Origin: Pseudofrankia inefficax
Lineage (GTDB): Bacteria; Actinomycetota; Actinomycetes; Frankiales; Frankiaceae
DNA: 64,000 bases
Direction: 5' to 3'
Assembly: GCF_000166135.1 (NCBI RefSeq)
Contig: NC_014666.1
Location: forward strand, 8,632,601-8,696,600
The notes under the pieces are model-generated. The model was not told the DNA's origin and did not search any database. It saw only the letters and a program-made list of their open reading frames with translations. A program made the position numbers and the translations under genes. Of this stretch, positions 38,059-47,162 are shown in pieces (the first letter of the stretch is position 1; each line of letters starts with the position of its first letter).

Positions 38059-38304
38059 CTAGGGGCGCTCGCCGCGGACGACGTTGAGGCGGGGGCGCTC
38101 CTGCTGCGCGCCGGCCGTCTTCTCCGCGGCCGTGCGGTAGCGGTCGAAGGCCGCCTGAGCACGGCTCTCCAGATCGTCCACCAGGGCCAGCTGGGCCCGG
38201 ACCCGCCGCTCGCCCGCCGGTCCGGCGGCCAGCAGGTCCGACAGGCAGTGATCCACTGCGCGCCGCGCCGCCAGCCACCCAAGGAGCAGGCGGGAACGAT
38301 CCAT
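38059..38304 (-). CDS. Small hypothetical protein
   Basis: An 81-residue helical protein: MDRSRLLLGWLAARRAVDHCLSDLL, then ERRVRAQLALVDDLESRAQAAFDRYRTAAEKTAG. Heptad-like Leu/Ala spacing suggests a coiled coil or a small helical bundle. No family recognised. The open frame extends upstream to 38493, but the ATG at 38304 begins the sequence that looks folded. No strong ribosome-binding site is seen. It may be a real gene of low expression, or not a gene. Confidence 0.5.
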   Translation of the reverse strand: MDRSRLLLGWLAARRAVDHCLSDLLAAGPAGERRVRAQLALVDDLESRAQAAFDRYRTAAEKTAGAQQERPRLNVVRGERP

Positions 38305-38787
38305 GTCCGATAGCTCGTCCACCGAGAGTTGTCCCTCCGGATTGCCGATTGCTCGCTCCGGTCGCGTCTCCTGACTACCTACCCTGGGGGCAGTCGCGCT
38401 TCGCAGTGCGACGTGTCCGCGCCGGTCCGCCGCCGGCTGGCTCGGCGCCCGCGCTGATTTCCACTCCCAGAGTGCCGCACAAGGGCCGGCCACGCCCGAC
38501 AGTTCGCCGAACCCCTCCCCACCGTGTCATCCTCTCGCGCCCGCCCGGACGCCAGACGCCGCCCGCCACCGAGTGACGCGCGCAACCCCGCCACCAGCGC
38601 GCCTCTACCGCCAGCGAACGGCCTCGGCCGTGCCTGACCACCGACCGGCGCCGCGACCGCGTGTGGCGGACACGACCTGGAATGTCACCGGGTCAGGCCC
38701 GCCGGAAGGCGGTCGAGACGTGGCAAAGCGACCACTGACGGCCATGATGGACAACCGGACGTCGGGTCCGCCCAAGGAAACGGCAAA
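38305..38787. other. Intergenic region upstream of the lipoprotein esterase
   Basis: About 480 bases with no supported gene. The 38730-38787 part holds the AAGGAAA ribosome-binding site and probable promoter of the following gene. The minus-strand frame running from 38641 to 38375 has no homology that I recognise. Confidence 0.4.
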
Positions 38788-39936
38788 ATGGGCGATGTGT
38801 CGGCCGTCCGTCGCCGCCGGGCCGCCACGGTCTGGCTCCTCAGCCTCCTGTTCGCCGCCCTGGCCGCCGCCGGTTGCGGCTTCCCGGCCGGCGACCCGTC
38901 CGCTGGCGGCGCCGCGGCCGGCGCGACCCCGGCCGCCGTGGCCGCCGCCGCCACCCCCACCCATACGACCGGCCCTGACGCCTACGAGCGCTCCGGCCGC
39001 ACGTCCCAGCTGCACCTCGTGCTGCCCGGTCCGGACACGGCCGGCCCGTACCCGCTGGTGGTCGCGCTGCACAGCCTGTTCCACTCGGCGGCCGAGACCG
39101 AGGGCTGGGGGCTGAGCCAGCTCGCCCAGACCGCCGGCTTCGCGATGGTCAGCCCGGACGGCATCGACGGGTCGTGGGACGCGGGCAGCTGCTGCGGCGA
39201 CGCCGCCAGCAAGGACGTCGACGACGTCGCCTACCTGCACGCGCTGATCCAGCACCTGGAGACGAACTACCCGATCGACCCGACGCGGGTCCTGATCGTC
39301 GGCCTGTCCAACGGCGGCATGATGGCCTACCGCTACGCCTGCGAGCACCCCGAGGACATCGCCGGGATCGCCGTGGTCGCCGGCAGCCTGGAACAGCCCG
39401 GATGCAAGCCGAAGACGCCGCTGACCGTCGTCTCCGTCCACGGCGGCAAGGACCAGCACGTGCCGGGGGCCGGAACCACCTGGCAGCGCGATCTCGCAGC
39501 GCCGATCACCTCGACGGCGGACAGCCTGGCCCCGTTCCGGGCCGAGGACCGCTGCGAGCCGGCCACGAGCCCTGGCGACGTGACGGCGACCGGCCCGGAC
39601 GGCGCGCCCCGCCTGAGCGAGACGCTCAGCGCAGGCAGCCCGGCGGTGACCCCGGCACAGATCCGCGCCACGCTGGCCGGGGCTCGCCCCACCGGCGACC
39701 CGGCCTCGGCCGATGCCGCGCCGATCACGCCGGTGCCGGTTGACGCGGCGACGAACCCGACCGACGCCGTGCGGACCGAGTCCACCTGCGCCGCGAGCGC
39801 CCGGGTCGTCGAGTACTTCCTGCCGAACGTCGACCACGGCTGGCCCGCGTCGACCGGCCCGGCCGCCTTCGACACCGCGACGGTCGTCTGGCGCATCCTG
39901 AGCGGCGCCCGCGCCAACCCGGTCCCGAACCGGTAG
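38788..39936 (+). CDS. PHB depolymerase/LpqC-like lipoprotein esterase
   Basis: A 382-residue alpha/beta hydrolase with a lipobox (AALAAAGC, residues 23-30) that would anchor it outside the membrane. The fold markers are PLVVALHSLFHSAAETEGWG (oxyanion-hole region), MVSPDGIDGSWDAG, and the nucleophile elbow VGLSNGGMMAYRYACE (GLSNG). A late His, NVDHGWPAS, would complete the triad. It fits poly(3-hydroxybutyrate) depolymerase/feruloyl esterase-like family members such as mycobacterial LpqC. An insertion of about 80 residues between the core strands (about 250-330) is rich in Pro/Ala/Asp. The ATG has AAGGAAA upstream. Confidence 0.88.
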   Translation: MGDVSAVRRRRAATVWLLSLLFAALAAAGCGFPAGDPSAGGAAAGATPAAVAAAATPTHTTGPDAYERSGRTSQLHLVLPGPDTAGPYPLVVALHSLFHSAAETEGWGLSQLAQTAGFAMVSPDGIDGSWDAGSCCGDAASKDVDDVAYLHALIQHLETNYPIDPTRVLIVGLSNGGMMAYRYACEHPEDIAGIAVVAGSLEQPGCKPKTPLTVVSVHGGKDQHVPGAGTTWQRDLAAPITSTADSLAPFRAEDRCEPATSPGDVTATGPDGAPRLSETLSAGSPAVTPAQIRATLAGARPTGDPASADAAPITPVPVDAATNPTDAVRTESTCAASARVVEYFLPNVDHGWPASTGPAAFDTATVVWRILSGARANPVPNR

Positions 39937-39951
39937 GCCCGCCGGCCGGCG

Positions 39952-41889
39952 TCAGGACGCGGGCTGGAAGGACGCCCGCAGCGACCGCATCAGGCCGTCC
40001 AGCTCGGACGAGGAGTCCGCCGGCACCCGGACGATGAGGACGTACTCGGCGCCTGGACCGTCCACGGAGTGCATCATGTACGCGACCTTCTGGCCCTGAC
40101 GCGTGTACGTGCCGGTCAGCTCCCACACCGTGGCGCCGCTGATCGGGTCCTTCACGTTGCCGGAGCCGGTGACCGCGTGGCCGGCCAGGGTGTTGAACTC
40201 CAGCGCGTCCACCTTCGAGACGGCGGCCGCGCCGTCGGTCAGGCCGACCCGGCGCGCGACGCCGACCATCCGGGGACCACTCGGCTCGACGAAGAAGACG
40301 GCCGTGCTGTCCGGGTGGATCGTCCAGGCGCCAGGGTGCGAGAAGGTCGACTTCGCGTTGCTCGTGGTGGCCGTGTAGGCGGCCCAGTCCGCCGGGACGG
40401 CCGGGGCCGGCGTGGCGCTGCTGGTCGGCGACGGGGCGGCGGCGGGCGCGCTGGCCGTCGGCGTGAGGCTCGCCGTGGCGGCCGTCGTCGCGTCGGCGCT
40501 TGGGCGGATCTTCTCCCAGATGACGCCGGCACCGACCCCGAGGCCCAGCGCGAACCCGAGCCAGACCAGCGCGATCACCAGTCGGCGCCAGAACAGCGCC
40601 ATGCCGAGGTCGGGCCGTTCGGAGTCTGCCGCGTCGTCGTCCAGCTCGTCGTCGTCGGCCTCGGCGAAGGCCGCCAGCCGGCCCGAGCCGCCCTCCGTCC
40701 CAAAGCGTCCGGACGGGCCGCTGGCTGCCCGACGCGGGCCGGTACCACCCCGGAGGGCATCCCGCCCGCCAGCGGGGCCCTCGCGGTCCGCGCGGGGGCC
40801 GCGCTCGCCATCCCAGTCCCGGGCGCGGCCCAGGTCGGCTACCGGGTCGCCGACGCTGTCGAGGAGGTCGTCGTCGCGGTCGTCGGGCCAGGGGCCGCCC
40901 CGGCGCGGACGGCTGATCATCGTCCGTTCGCTGGGCGACTCCGCCGGAGGGTTTTCGAACCGCCCGCGGGGGCCGGTCCCACCGGTGCTGTTCCTGGGAG
41001 CGGTGCCGTTCCTCGGGGCGGCGCCGTTCCCAGGAGCGCCGCCGTTCCCGGGGGCGCTGGTACGGGCGTTCCGGCCGCCGGTATCGCGGCCGGTTCCGCC
41101 CGGTGAGCGCGGGCTGAGCATCGTCTGCTCGACGCGGGACTCGGGGAGTGGTGCGCCGAAGCGGTCGCGCGCGGACGGCTCCTGACGGGCCTCGGCCGGG
41201 CGAGGCCCGGTGCCGCCGGTCCGCCGGCGTCCCCCGGTCGCCTGGTCGGCCGGGCGGCGACCAGCCACGGGGGCGCGATCGCCAGCCGGGCCCGCGCCCT
41301 CGGCCGGGGGGCGGCCGGCTACCGGGCCCCGGCCGCCGGTCGCGCCGCCAGCCGGTGGCACCAGCACCTTGCGGCCCGTGAAGCCCGGCCTGGAGTCGTC
41401 GCCGTCGCGACCGTTCGCGGCACGGCCATCCGGGCCGGCCGCCGGCCGGCCGCGCCGCTCGCCGCCCTGGCCCGTTCGGTCCGGGCCTCCCGGTGGGTAC
41501 GCACCGGTGTTCCGCGCGCGGCCGGCCGGCCGGTACGGGTCGTCGTCACCGTCCCAGGCCCCGCCGGCGGGGCCTGGGTCACGCCGGTAGGGGTCGTCCG
41601 GGCGGCGCGGTGGGGGTCCGCCGCGGTTCGAGTCCCAGTTCGCCGCGCGGCCGGGCTGGCCGCCGGCCGGGCCGGGCTGGCGCCCGCCCTGGACGTTGCG
41701 CGGGTTCTGGTCGTCCGGACGACGGCCGACGGCGTTCCGGGGGTCGGCCGCCGGCCCGCCACGGCGGGGATCCGGGCGATCGCCGCGGTGGTCGTCCCCG
41801 CGGTAGCCACCTGGCTCATCGGCGCGCCGACCACTCGCCGGAGATCGGCGTGGGTCAGCCGGGCCCGGTCGGCGTGGACTGTCCGTCAC
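39952..41889 (-). CDS. Membrane protein with disordered Arg/Gly/Pro N-terminus
   Basis: A 645-residue protein with one transmembrane helix at about 436-458 (LVIALVWLGFALGLGVGAGV). The 430 cytoplasmic residues are extremely rich in Arg, Gly, Pro and Asp with no hydrophobic core (disordered). The extracytoplasmic C-terminus starts with a Thr/Ala/Pro stretch and ends in a compact domain of about 140 residues: STFSHPGAWTIHPD, VFFVEPSGPRMVG, YTRQGQKVAYMMHSVDGPGAEYVLIVRV. This is a typical actinobacterial PsbP/LppP-like or DUF-type extracellular domain, but I cannot name it. The start is a GTG. It may sit at the cell surface next to the MscL and HtrA genes. Confidence 0.82.
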   Translation of the reverse strand: MTDSPRRPGPADPRRSPASGRRADEPGGYRGDDHRGDRPDPRRGGPAADPRNAVGRRPDDQNPRNVQGGRQPGPAGGQPGRAANWDSNRGGPPPRRPDDPYRRDPGPAGGAWDGDDDPYRPAGRARNTGAYPPGGPDRTGQGGERRGRPAAGPDGRAANGRDGDDSRPGFTGRKVLVPPAGGATGGRGPVAGRPPAEGAGPAGDRAPVAGRRPADQATGGRRRTGGTGPRPAEARQEPSARDRFGAPLPESRVEQTMLSPRSPGGTGRDTGGRNARTSAPGNGGAPGNGAAPRNGTAPRNSTGGTGPRGRFENPPAESPSERTMISRPRRGGPWPDDRDDDLLDSVGDPVADLGRARDWDGERGPRADREGPAGGRDALRGGTGPRRAASGPSGRFGTEGGSGRLAAFAEADDDELDDDAADSERPDLGMALFWRRLVIALVWLGFALGLGVGAGVIWEKIRPSADATTAATASLTPTASAPAAAPSPTSSATPAPAVPADWAAYTATTSNAKSTFSHPGAWTIHPDSTAVFFVEPSGPRMVGVARRVGLTDGAAAVSKVDALEFNTLAGHAVTGSGNVKDPISGATVWELTGTYTRQGQKVAYMMHSVDGPGAEYVLIVRVPADSSSELDGLMRSLRASFQPAS

Positions 41890-42453
41890 CAGGCAGCCTC
41901 CCTCCGGGTGTCATCCGGCAAGCCCCCCGTCCGGCGCGCTGCCTCAGACCGGTGTACCACGCCGTTGGTCGCCCATTGCGGGAGACCCCGCGCCAGAAGC
42001 CGTCATTCCGCGCCAATACCGTCGAATTCACCGGGATCGGCACGCAACGCGACCGGGCGCACTCGTCCGGGTGACCGCTTCGGCACGCCTCGACGCGACC
42101 GGTCACCGAAGAACGCGGCGAACGCCAGGCCGGCCCGGCCGGCGGTTGGTGGACCGTTGACGCGACACGCCCGATTTGGCGTCGATGAGACTTTTGCCGT
42201 TCGATAGCGGCGCCAATTCCCATTCATTCCGTTCGGACCACTCAAACGCTGGTTCGGGCCTTTCGTCTACGGTGGCCCGACGGACGGCACCCGCTCGCCC
42301 GGCGCCTCGGCCTCGGCGCGGTCGGCCGCCGGCCGGGTGGGCGGCCTCCACCGGGGCGCGGCGACGCGGCCAATCCAGCACGACGAGAAACCAGCCAGCT
42401 TCGCGACCGGTCGCAGACGCCACGGGCCAAGGGACCGACCCAGAGGGGAACCT
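41890..42453. other. Intergenic region before mscL
   Basis: About 560 bases. Two A/T-richer stretches (42000-42045 and 42165-42245) probably hold the divergent promoters of the membrane protein gene and mscL. I found no riboswitch or palindrome worth naming and no supportable gene; the open frame running into mscL upstream of 42454 has no conserved residues. Confidence 0.4.
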
Positions 42454-42888
42454 ATGCGCAACACCCTGCAAGGCTTCAAGAACTTCCTGATGCGCGGCAA
42501 CATCATCGATCTGGCGGTCGCTGTCGTCGTCGGCACCGCGTTCACCGCGCTGGTGAAATCGCTGGTGGACAACATCCTCACCCCGCTGATCGCGGCCATC
42601 GCCGGCAAGCCGAGCTTCCAGGGGCTGACCTTCCGGATCCACCACAGCACCTTCACCTATGGACTGTTCATCAACGACGCGATCTCGTTCCTGATCGTCG
42701 CCGCCGTGATCTACTTCCTCGTGGTGATGCCGCTGGCCAAGATCAGCGAGCGGCGCCGCAGTGGCGAGACGCCGACTCAGGACGACCCGGTGCTCTCCGA
42801 CGAGGCCCTGCTGCTGGTCGAGATCCGCGACCTGCTCGCCGCCCGCGGCACCGCCGGTCAGGCCAGCGAGCCGCCCAAGGGACTCTGA
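42454..42888 (+). CDS. mscL: Large-conductance mechanosensitive channel
   Basis: A 144-residue MscL channel that releases solutes during osmotic downshock. The amphipathic N-terminus and first membrane helix are LQGFKNFLMRGNIIDLAVAVVVGTAFTALVKSLVDNI, with the pore-lining Gly/Ala/Val pattern; a periplasmic loop (LTFRIHHSTFTYGLFIND) and a second helix (AISFLIVAAVIYFLVVMPL) follow, then a charged C-terminal helix. Length is slightly above the usual 130-140 because of the tail. A GAGGGGAA ribosome-binding site precedes the ATG. It is followed by an HtrA protease gene on the same strand with about 190 bases between them. Confidence 0.96.
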   Translation: MRNTLQGFKNFLMRGNIIDLAVAVVVGTAFTALVKSLVDNILTPLIAAIAGKPSFQGLTFRIHHSTFTYGLFINDAISFLIVAAVIYFLVVMPLAKISERRRSGETPTQDDPVLSDEALLLVEIRDLLAARGTAGQASEPPKGL

Positions 42889-43081
42889 GTCGGCCCGCCG
42901 GGGCCTCCGCGCCGGCCCCGGACGGCGGACCAGCCCGGCGGCTGTCCGCAGAGCGACCACGACCGACGAGCGAAGCTGCCCAGATGGCTGTCGGGCAGCC
43001 GATAGGCTGACCGGGACCGCTTAGCGGAAACGTTGGTCGGGCTTCAGCAAGCGCTCAGGGTCCGCCGGGAAAGTGCCTCTC

Positions 43082-44695
43082 ATGACAACGCGTCCCACCT
43101 TCAACACCACCGCGGTCGACGGCAACGACCCGGGCGGTCGGCCGTTCGACGCCCGGGAGGGGTCGGAGACAGCGTTCGACCCTGCTCGTCATCTCTCGGA
43201 CGACTCCGAGTACCGCTCGCCCTGGGCCCGGCCCGACGGCTCCGCGCTGTCGTCGCCGGAGAACCCGGGATTCAACGCGGCCCCCGCTGGCCCGCCGGCC
43301 ACCGGCGGCTTTCCCATTGACCCGCCGACCAACGGGGTACCCATGGCGTTCCGGGCGCAGGACGCGCCGAACCCGCCGACCAACCCCGGCCAGGGCGGCC
43401 CCTGGGGCCCGCCGCCGGGATCTCCGTGGGCGGGCCGGCCCGGCGAGAGCTGGTCCGCGCCCCAGTACCCGCCGCCGGGCGGGATGTACTCCGGTGGCCC
43501 GGGTGGCCCCGGCGGCCCTGGCGGCCCCGTCACCGGATCCGCGCGTTCCGGGCCGATGGGCGGCCGGCGCAAGCTGATCGCCGCGGCCGTCGCGCTCGCA
43601 CTCGTCAGCGGCGGTGTAGGCGGCGGAATCGGCGCCCTGGTCGCCGACAGCGATCATTCGACGACGCAGGTCGTCACCGGCTCCGGGCTGACCCGCTCCA
43701 CCGACTCGAACCCGGTGGCGCCGGCGGCCGACAACACCGTCAGCAAGGCCGCGCAGGTCATCCTGCCGAGCGTCGTGACGATCTCCGAGGTCGGCAACAA
43801 CGAGGCCGGCACCGGCTCGGGCATCATCATCCGCGCCGACGGCTACATCCTGACCAACAACCACGTGGTGTCCGGCGCCTCGGGAGCCTCCGGCTCGCTG
43901 ACGGTCACCCTGCAGTCCGGAGACACCGTCGACGCGACCGTGGTCGGCACCGACCCGAGCTCGGACCTCGCCGTTGTCAAGATCAATAAGTCGGGCCTGA
44001 CCGCGGCGACGTTCGGCGACTCGGACGCGCTGCAGATCGGCGAGCTGGTCGTCGCCGTCGGCAGCCCGCTCGGCCTGGCCGGCACGGTCACGTCCGGCAT
44101 CGTCAGCGCCGTGCATCGCCCGGTGCGGACCGGCGACAGCCAGGTCCAGGACGCCAACGCGGTCCTCGACGCGATCCAGACGGACGCCCCGATCAACCCG
44201 GGCAACTCCGGCGGTCCGCTGGTCAACAGCAAGGGCCAGATCGTCGGCATCAACAGCGCGATCGCCACCGTCGACAGCGGCAGCAGCAGCCCGTTCGGGG
44301 GCCAGCAGCAGCAGTCCGGCAACATCGGCGTCGGCTTCGCCATCGCCAGCAACTACGCACAGAAGATCGCCCAGCAGCTGATCACCTCCGGCAAGGCGGT
44401 CCACCCGTACCTCGGGATCAACGCGCAGGACGCCGGCAACGACCCGACGGGCACCGGCATCGGCGGCAAGGGTGCGCAGATCCAGAACCTCGTCAACGGC
44501 GGCCCCGCGCAGCAGGCCGGCCTGCAGTCGGGCGACATCATCACCAAGATCGGCGACCGGACCGTGTCCGACGTCGACGCGCTGATCGCGGCGGTCCGCG
44601 CCCACGAGATCGGCGAATCGGTGACGGTGACCTACACCCGCAACGGCCAGAGCCAGACCGCCAAGGTCACCCTGGCGCAGCAGCCGTCCTCCTAG
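43082..44695 (+). CDS. HtrA/DegP-like trypsin-type serine protease with PDZ domain
   Basis: A 537-residue membrane protease. A Pro/Gly-rich cytoplasmic N-terminus (about 1-160) precedes a transmembrane helix (LIAAAVALALVSGGVGGGIG, about 163-183). The trypsin-like domain has the triad His261 in NNHVVSG, Asp295 in SSDLAVVK and Ser376 in GNSGGPL. A PDZ domain ends the protein: YLGINAQDAG, then GAQIQNLVNGGPAQQAGLQSGDIITKIGDRTV. It degrades or refolds damaged extracytoplasmic proteins, like PepD and other actinobacterial HtrA enzymes. The ATG at 43082 is preferred; a GTG at 43073 is possible. A long perfect hairpin follows. Confidence 0.95.
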   Translation: MTTRPTFNTTAVDGNDPGGRPFDAREGSETAFDPARHLSDDSEYRSPWARPDGSALSSPENPGFNAAPAGPPATGGFPIDPPTNGVPMAFRAQDAPNPPTNPGQGGPWGPPPGSPWAGRPGESWSAPQYPPPGGMYSGGPGGPGGPGGPVTGSARSGPMGGRRKLIAAAVALALVSGGVGGGIGALVADSDHSTTQVVTGSGLTRSTDSNPVAPAADNTVSKAAQVILPSVVTISEVGNNEAGTGSGIIIRADGYILTNNHVVSGASGASGSLTVTLQSGDTVDATVVGTDPSSDLAVVKINKSGLTAATFGDSDALQIGELVVAVGSPLGLAGTVTSGIVSAVHRPVRTGDSQVQDANAVLDAIQTDAPINPGNSGGPLVNSKGQIVGINSAIATVDSGSSSPFGGQQQQSGNIGVGFAIASNYAQKIAQQLITSGKAVHPYLGINAQDAGNDPTGTGIGGKGAQIQNLVNGGPAQQAGLQSGDIITKIGDRTVSDVDALIAAVRAHEIGESVTVTYTRNGQSQTAKVTLAQQPSS

Positions 44696-44707
44696 CCCGA
44701 CGAGTCG

Positions 44708-44760
44708 TGACGTGCCGAGGCCCGGCCGGTGAGGTTCACCGGCCGGGCCTCGGCACGTCA
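44708..44760. terminator. Perfect 25-bp hairpin downstream of HtrA gene
   Basis: Arms at 44708-44732 and 44736-44760 are perfectly complementary over 25 bp around the three-base loop GGT. It begins 12 bases after the htrA stop and lacks a U-run. It would be a very stable terminator or a barrier to 3' exonucleases. Confidence 0.85.
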
Positions 44761-45383
44761 GGGCCGCCCGCCGCGGGTCCGGCACGGCGGGCGCCCTAGC
44801 GGCCAGGTCCCGCACCACAACGGGCGCGGACGGCCGGGCCGGTGATTTCGCTGAAAACGGCCGTCGGCGATTTCAGATTCACCCACCAGTACCACACCGT
44901 ATACACAGGTAATGCCGGCCCGGAACGCCGCGAGAACATTCCGGTAACGATTCGGCGCAACCGACGTATAGCGGGACACGGAAGTGGTCCGCCGTGAGCG
45001 GGGTACCTCGATGATCGAGTCGTCGGGACGCAAAATCCGGTCCAAGCGGACGGATGTGCGAGCCAGGTCCGGTATCCGGACAGTCCACCGGAACCTGGGC
45101 ACCGGTGGCCCGGGCGCAGCCGCGCCCGCCGCCCCGCGATCGCCCAGGCCCAGGGGCCCGGATTCTGGCCGGACCCGCTGTACGAACGCTGCCACCACGT
45201 GAAATCATCGAGGTCAGCGGGGGGCCGCGTAGTTGGATCCCGATGGATCAAGTGCTGCCATCGCCGTCAAGTCGGATGAGCTGTCGAACGCGCGACACGG
45301 CGATCTTCGCAAGCTTCACCCTCACCGAACGGCAGGCTCCTAATATTGGTGCGTCCGAGTAAGCGACGGGAGCGGCGGGCGAT
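44761..45383. other. Intergenic region upstream of the sigma-like gene
   Basis: About 620 bases without a supportable gene. Minus-strand open frames (for example 44758-45251) have no ribosome-binding site or recognisable domain. A/T-richer stretches at 44855-44990 and 45215-45360 could hold promoters, including that of the sigma-like gene, whose ATG is preceded by GGGAGCGG. Confidence 0.45.
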
Positions 45384-47138
45384 ATGGGCGGCGACGCGGA
45401 TCTGGTGGCGCGAGTGCGTCGCGGTGACCGTCAGGCGTTCGACGATCTTTACGATCGGTATGCAGACGACGTCTTCTCGATGTGCCTCGTCGTTCTCGGT
45501 GATCCGACCGTGGCGCGGGCCGCCGCCGGCACCGCTTTCGCGCTGGTCGCTCGTACCCGGATGAACCCGCTTTCCGAGCCGTCCAGGCTGCGGTCCTGGT
45601 TGCTCGAGCTCGCTCGCGGCAGTGCGCTGGCCTGGTCGGGCTCGCCGCAGGCGCGCAGTGTGCCCGTCCCGCACGGCGTCAGCGCCGAGGAGATGATCGA
45701 GGGCGCGGTCGTGCCCGCGCCCGCCAGCCTGCACGCCGGCCTCGCCCGTACCTTCGACCGAGCCGCGAGCACCGCCGCGCACGAGCGCGCCGCGACCGAG
45801 CACCTCGCCGCCCGCAACCTCCCCCGCCCGAGGACCACCGAGGCCGCCGCCGCGCTGACCGGCGCGGCCGCCCTGGCGGCGCAGGGCGGCGGCGACGTCC
45901 CGGCGACCGGGGCCGGGCTCCGGGACGCGGCGAGCGAGCCCGAGCTCGTGGGTGCCGCTGCGGGCTCGGCCGACGTCGAGGACGCGACCGTCGGCGCCGC
46001 ATCGCACGAGGCCGCCGCGCAGCACGAGGCCAGCGAGGCCCCCACGCACGCCGTCAAGGCGGGCCAGGCCGACTCGGCCCAGGGCCACGAGCTGGAGACC
46101 CTGGCCGAGGTCACCCTCGACGCGGCGGCGAACGTCGCCCGGGCCGCCAAGACCGCCGGCCGCTTCAGCAGGAAATCGGCCGGGCACGGCACGAAGGCCG
46201 CCAGGCCTGCCGCCGGCGACCTCGCCGCCCACGCCACGGCAGACCATGGCACCGTCGCCGGCGGGGCCAGCCTCGGCGGCCACGCCGGCGGTGCCGACCA
46301 GCCCGTGGCCCTGGTCAAGCGGTCGCTCGGCGTCGCCGCGGAGAGTGCCGACGACCTCGACGTCGACCCGCCGACGCTCGACACCGAGCTCCCGGCCAAC
46401 GTCCTGCCGTTCGCCCCGGCGAACCCGTTCTACAGCGACGACCAGTTCTACGCGGACGGCCAGGGCGCACCGCTCGTCCCGATCGACGACCTGGAGATCC
46501 GCCACGGTCGAGGCCTCAGCTCCGACTGGCGCACCCGGCCGGCGATAGCGATCGCCGCCTCGTTGGTGGTCGCGGTCGCCGGTATCACCGCCGCGCTCAA
46601 CTGGCCGACGCCGTCGGCGAACCTGTCGGCCGAGAACTTCCCGGACGCGGCGATCGTCGCGCCCTCGCTGGTGGTCAGCTCGGCGGCGACCAACGGCGGC
46701 CCGACCACGCCGCCCGGGTTCACCCCGCCGGCGGCGCCTCCGGCGCCTGTGGTGATCATCACCCACAGCCAGCCGCGACCCGTCGTCGACCATCACCTGA
46801 TCGTCGCGACGACACCGCCACCGCCGTCGGACGCCGGCGCGCCCACCCAGCCGTCGGTCACCCCGTCGCCGACAGCCACGGTCGTCTCGCCGCCCGCGAC
46901 GACGCACGGGCCCACGTCGACCGCGAGCCCGACTGCGACACCGACCCGGCCGTCGCACACTCCGTCGCCGACCGGCGGGGCGCCGACCAGCCCGGTCCCG
47001 ACCCAGCCCGCGCAGACGACCCCACCGCCGGCCGGCGGGACGACCCAGCCGATGACCTCGGCCTCGCCACCGCTCCACCTGCCCCACCCGCCGGCCGTCC
47101 TCGGCACGATCGACTCGGGCAGCACGGCCAACATGTAG
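45384..47138 (+). CDS. Membrane-anchored sigma-70 region 2-like protein
   Basis: A 584-residue protein. Residues 1-85 look like ECF sigma region 2 (LVARVRRGDRQAFDDLYDRYADDVFSMCLVVLGDPTVARAAAGTAF, then RLRSWLLELARGSALAW). No region 4 helix-turn-helix follows: residues 90-385 are Ala/Glu/Asp-rich and low complexity. A transmembrane helix at about 387-407 (AIAIAASLVVAVAGITAAL) leads to a Pro/Thr/Ser extracellular tail to the end. This resembles ECF proteins that have C-terminal membrane extensions, but the missing region 4 makes it unlikely to work alone as a sigma factor. It may be a decoy, a diverged regulator or a remnant. No anti-sigma gene is adjacent. Confidence 0.8.
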   Translation: MGGDADLVARVRRGDRQAFDDLYDRYADDVFSMCLVVLGDPTVARAAAGTAFALVARTRMNPLSEPSRLRSWLLELARGSALAWSGSPQARSVPVPHGVSAEEMIEGAVVPAPASLHAGLARTFDRAASTAAHERAATEHLAARNLPRPRTTEAAAALTGAAALAAQGGGDVPATGAGLRDAASEPELVGAAAGSADVEDATVGAASHEAAAQHEASEAPTHAVKAGQADSAQGHELETLAEVTLDAAANVARAAKTAGRFSRKSAGHGTKAARPAAGDLAAHATADHGTVAGGASLGGHAGGADQPVALVKRSLGVAAESADDLDVDPPTLDTELPANVLPFAPANPFYSDDQFYADGQGAPLVPIDDLEIRHGRGLSSDWRTRPAIAIAASLVVAVAGITAALNWPTPSANLSAENFPDAAIVAPSLVVSSAATNGGPTTPPGFTPPAAPPAPVVIITHSQPRPVVDHHLIVATTPPPPSDAGAPTQPSVTPSPTATVVSPPATTHGPTSTASPTATPTRPSHTPSPTGGAPTSPVPTQPAQTTPPPAGGTTQPMTSASPPLHLPHPPAVLGTIDSGSTANM

Positions 47139-47146
47139 CCGGGCGG

Positions 47147-47162
47147 CCGGCCGATCGGCCGG
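47147..47162. terminator. 16-bp palindrome between convergent genes
   Basis: CCGGCCGATCGGCCGG is a perfect palindrome sitting in the 24 bases between the stop of the sigma-like gene and the stop of the response regulator. It could end both transcripts; no U-run is present. Confidence 0.5.

Noticed and set aside
41625-41635. GGTTCGAGTCC resembling a tRNA T-loop
   Set aside because: It lies in the Arg/Gly-rich coding region of the membrane protein gene on the minus strand, and no acceptor stem, anticodon arm or D-loop is found around it.
44758-45251. Possible small minus-strand genes after the HtrA hairpin
   Set aside because: The three overlapping frames have no ribosome-binding site, no conserved motif and uneven codon bias, so I left the region as intergenic.
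45267-47087. Minus-strand open frame of 606 residues
   Set aside because: Arg/Gly-rich antisense of the sigma-like membrane protein gene; no signal, domain or start site.
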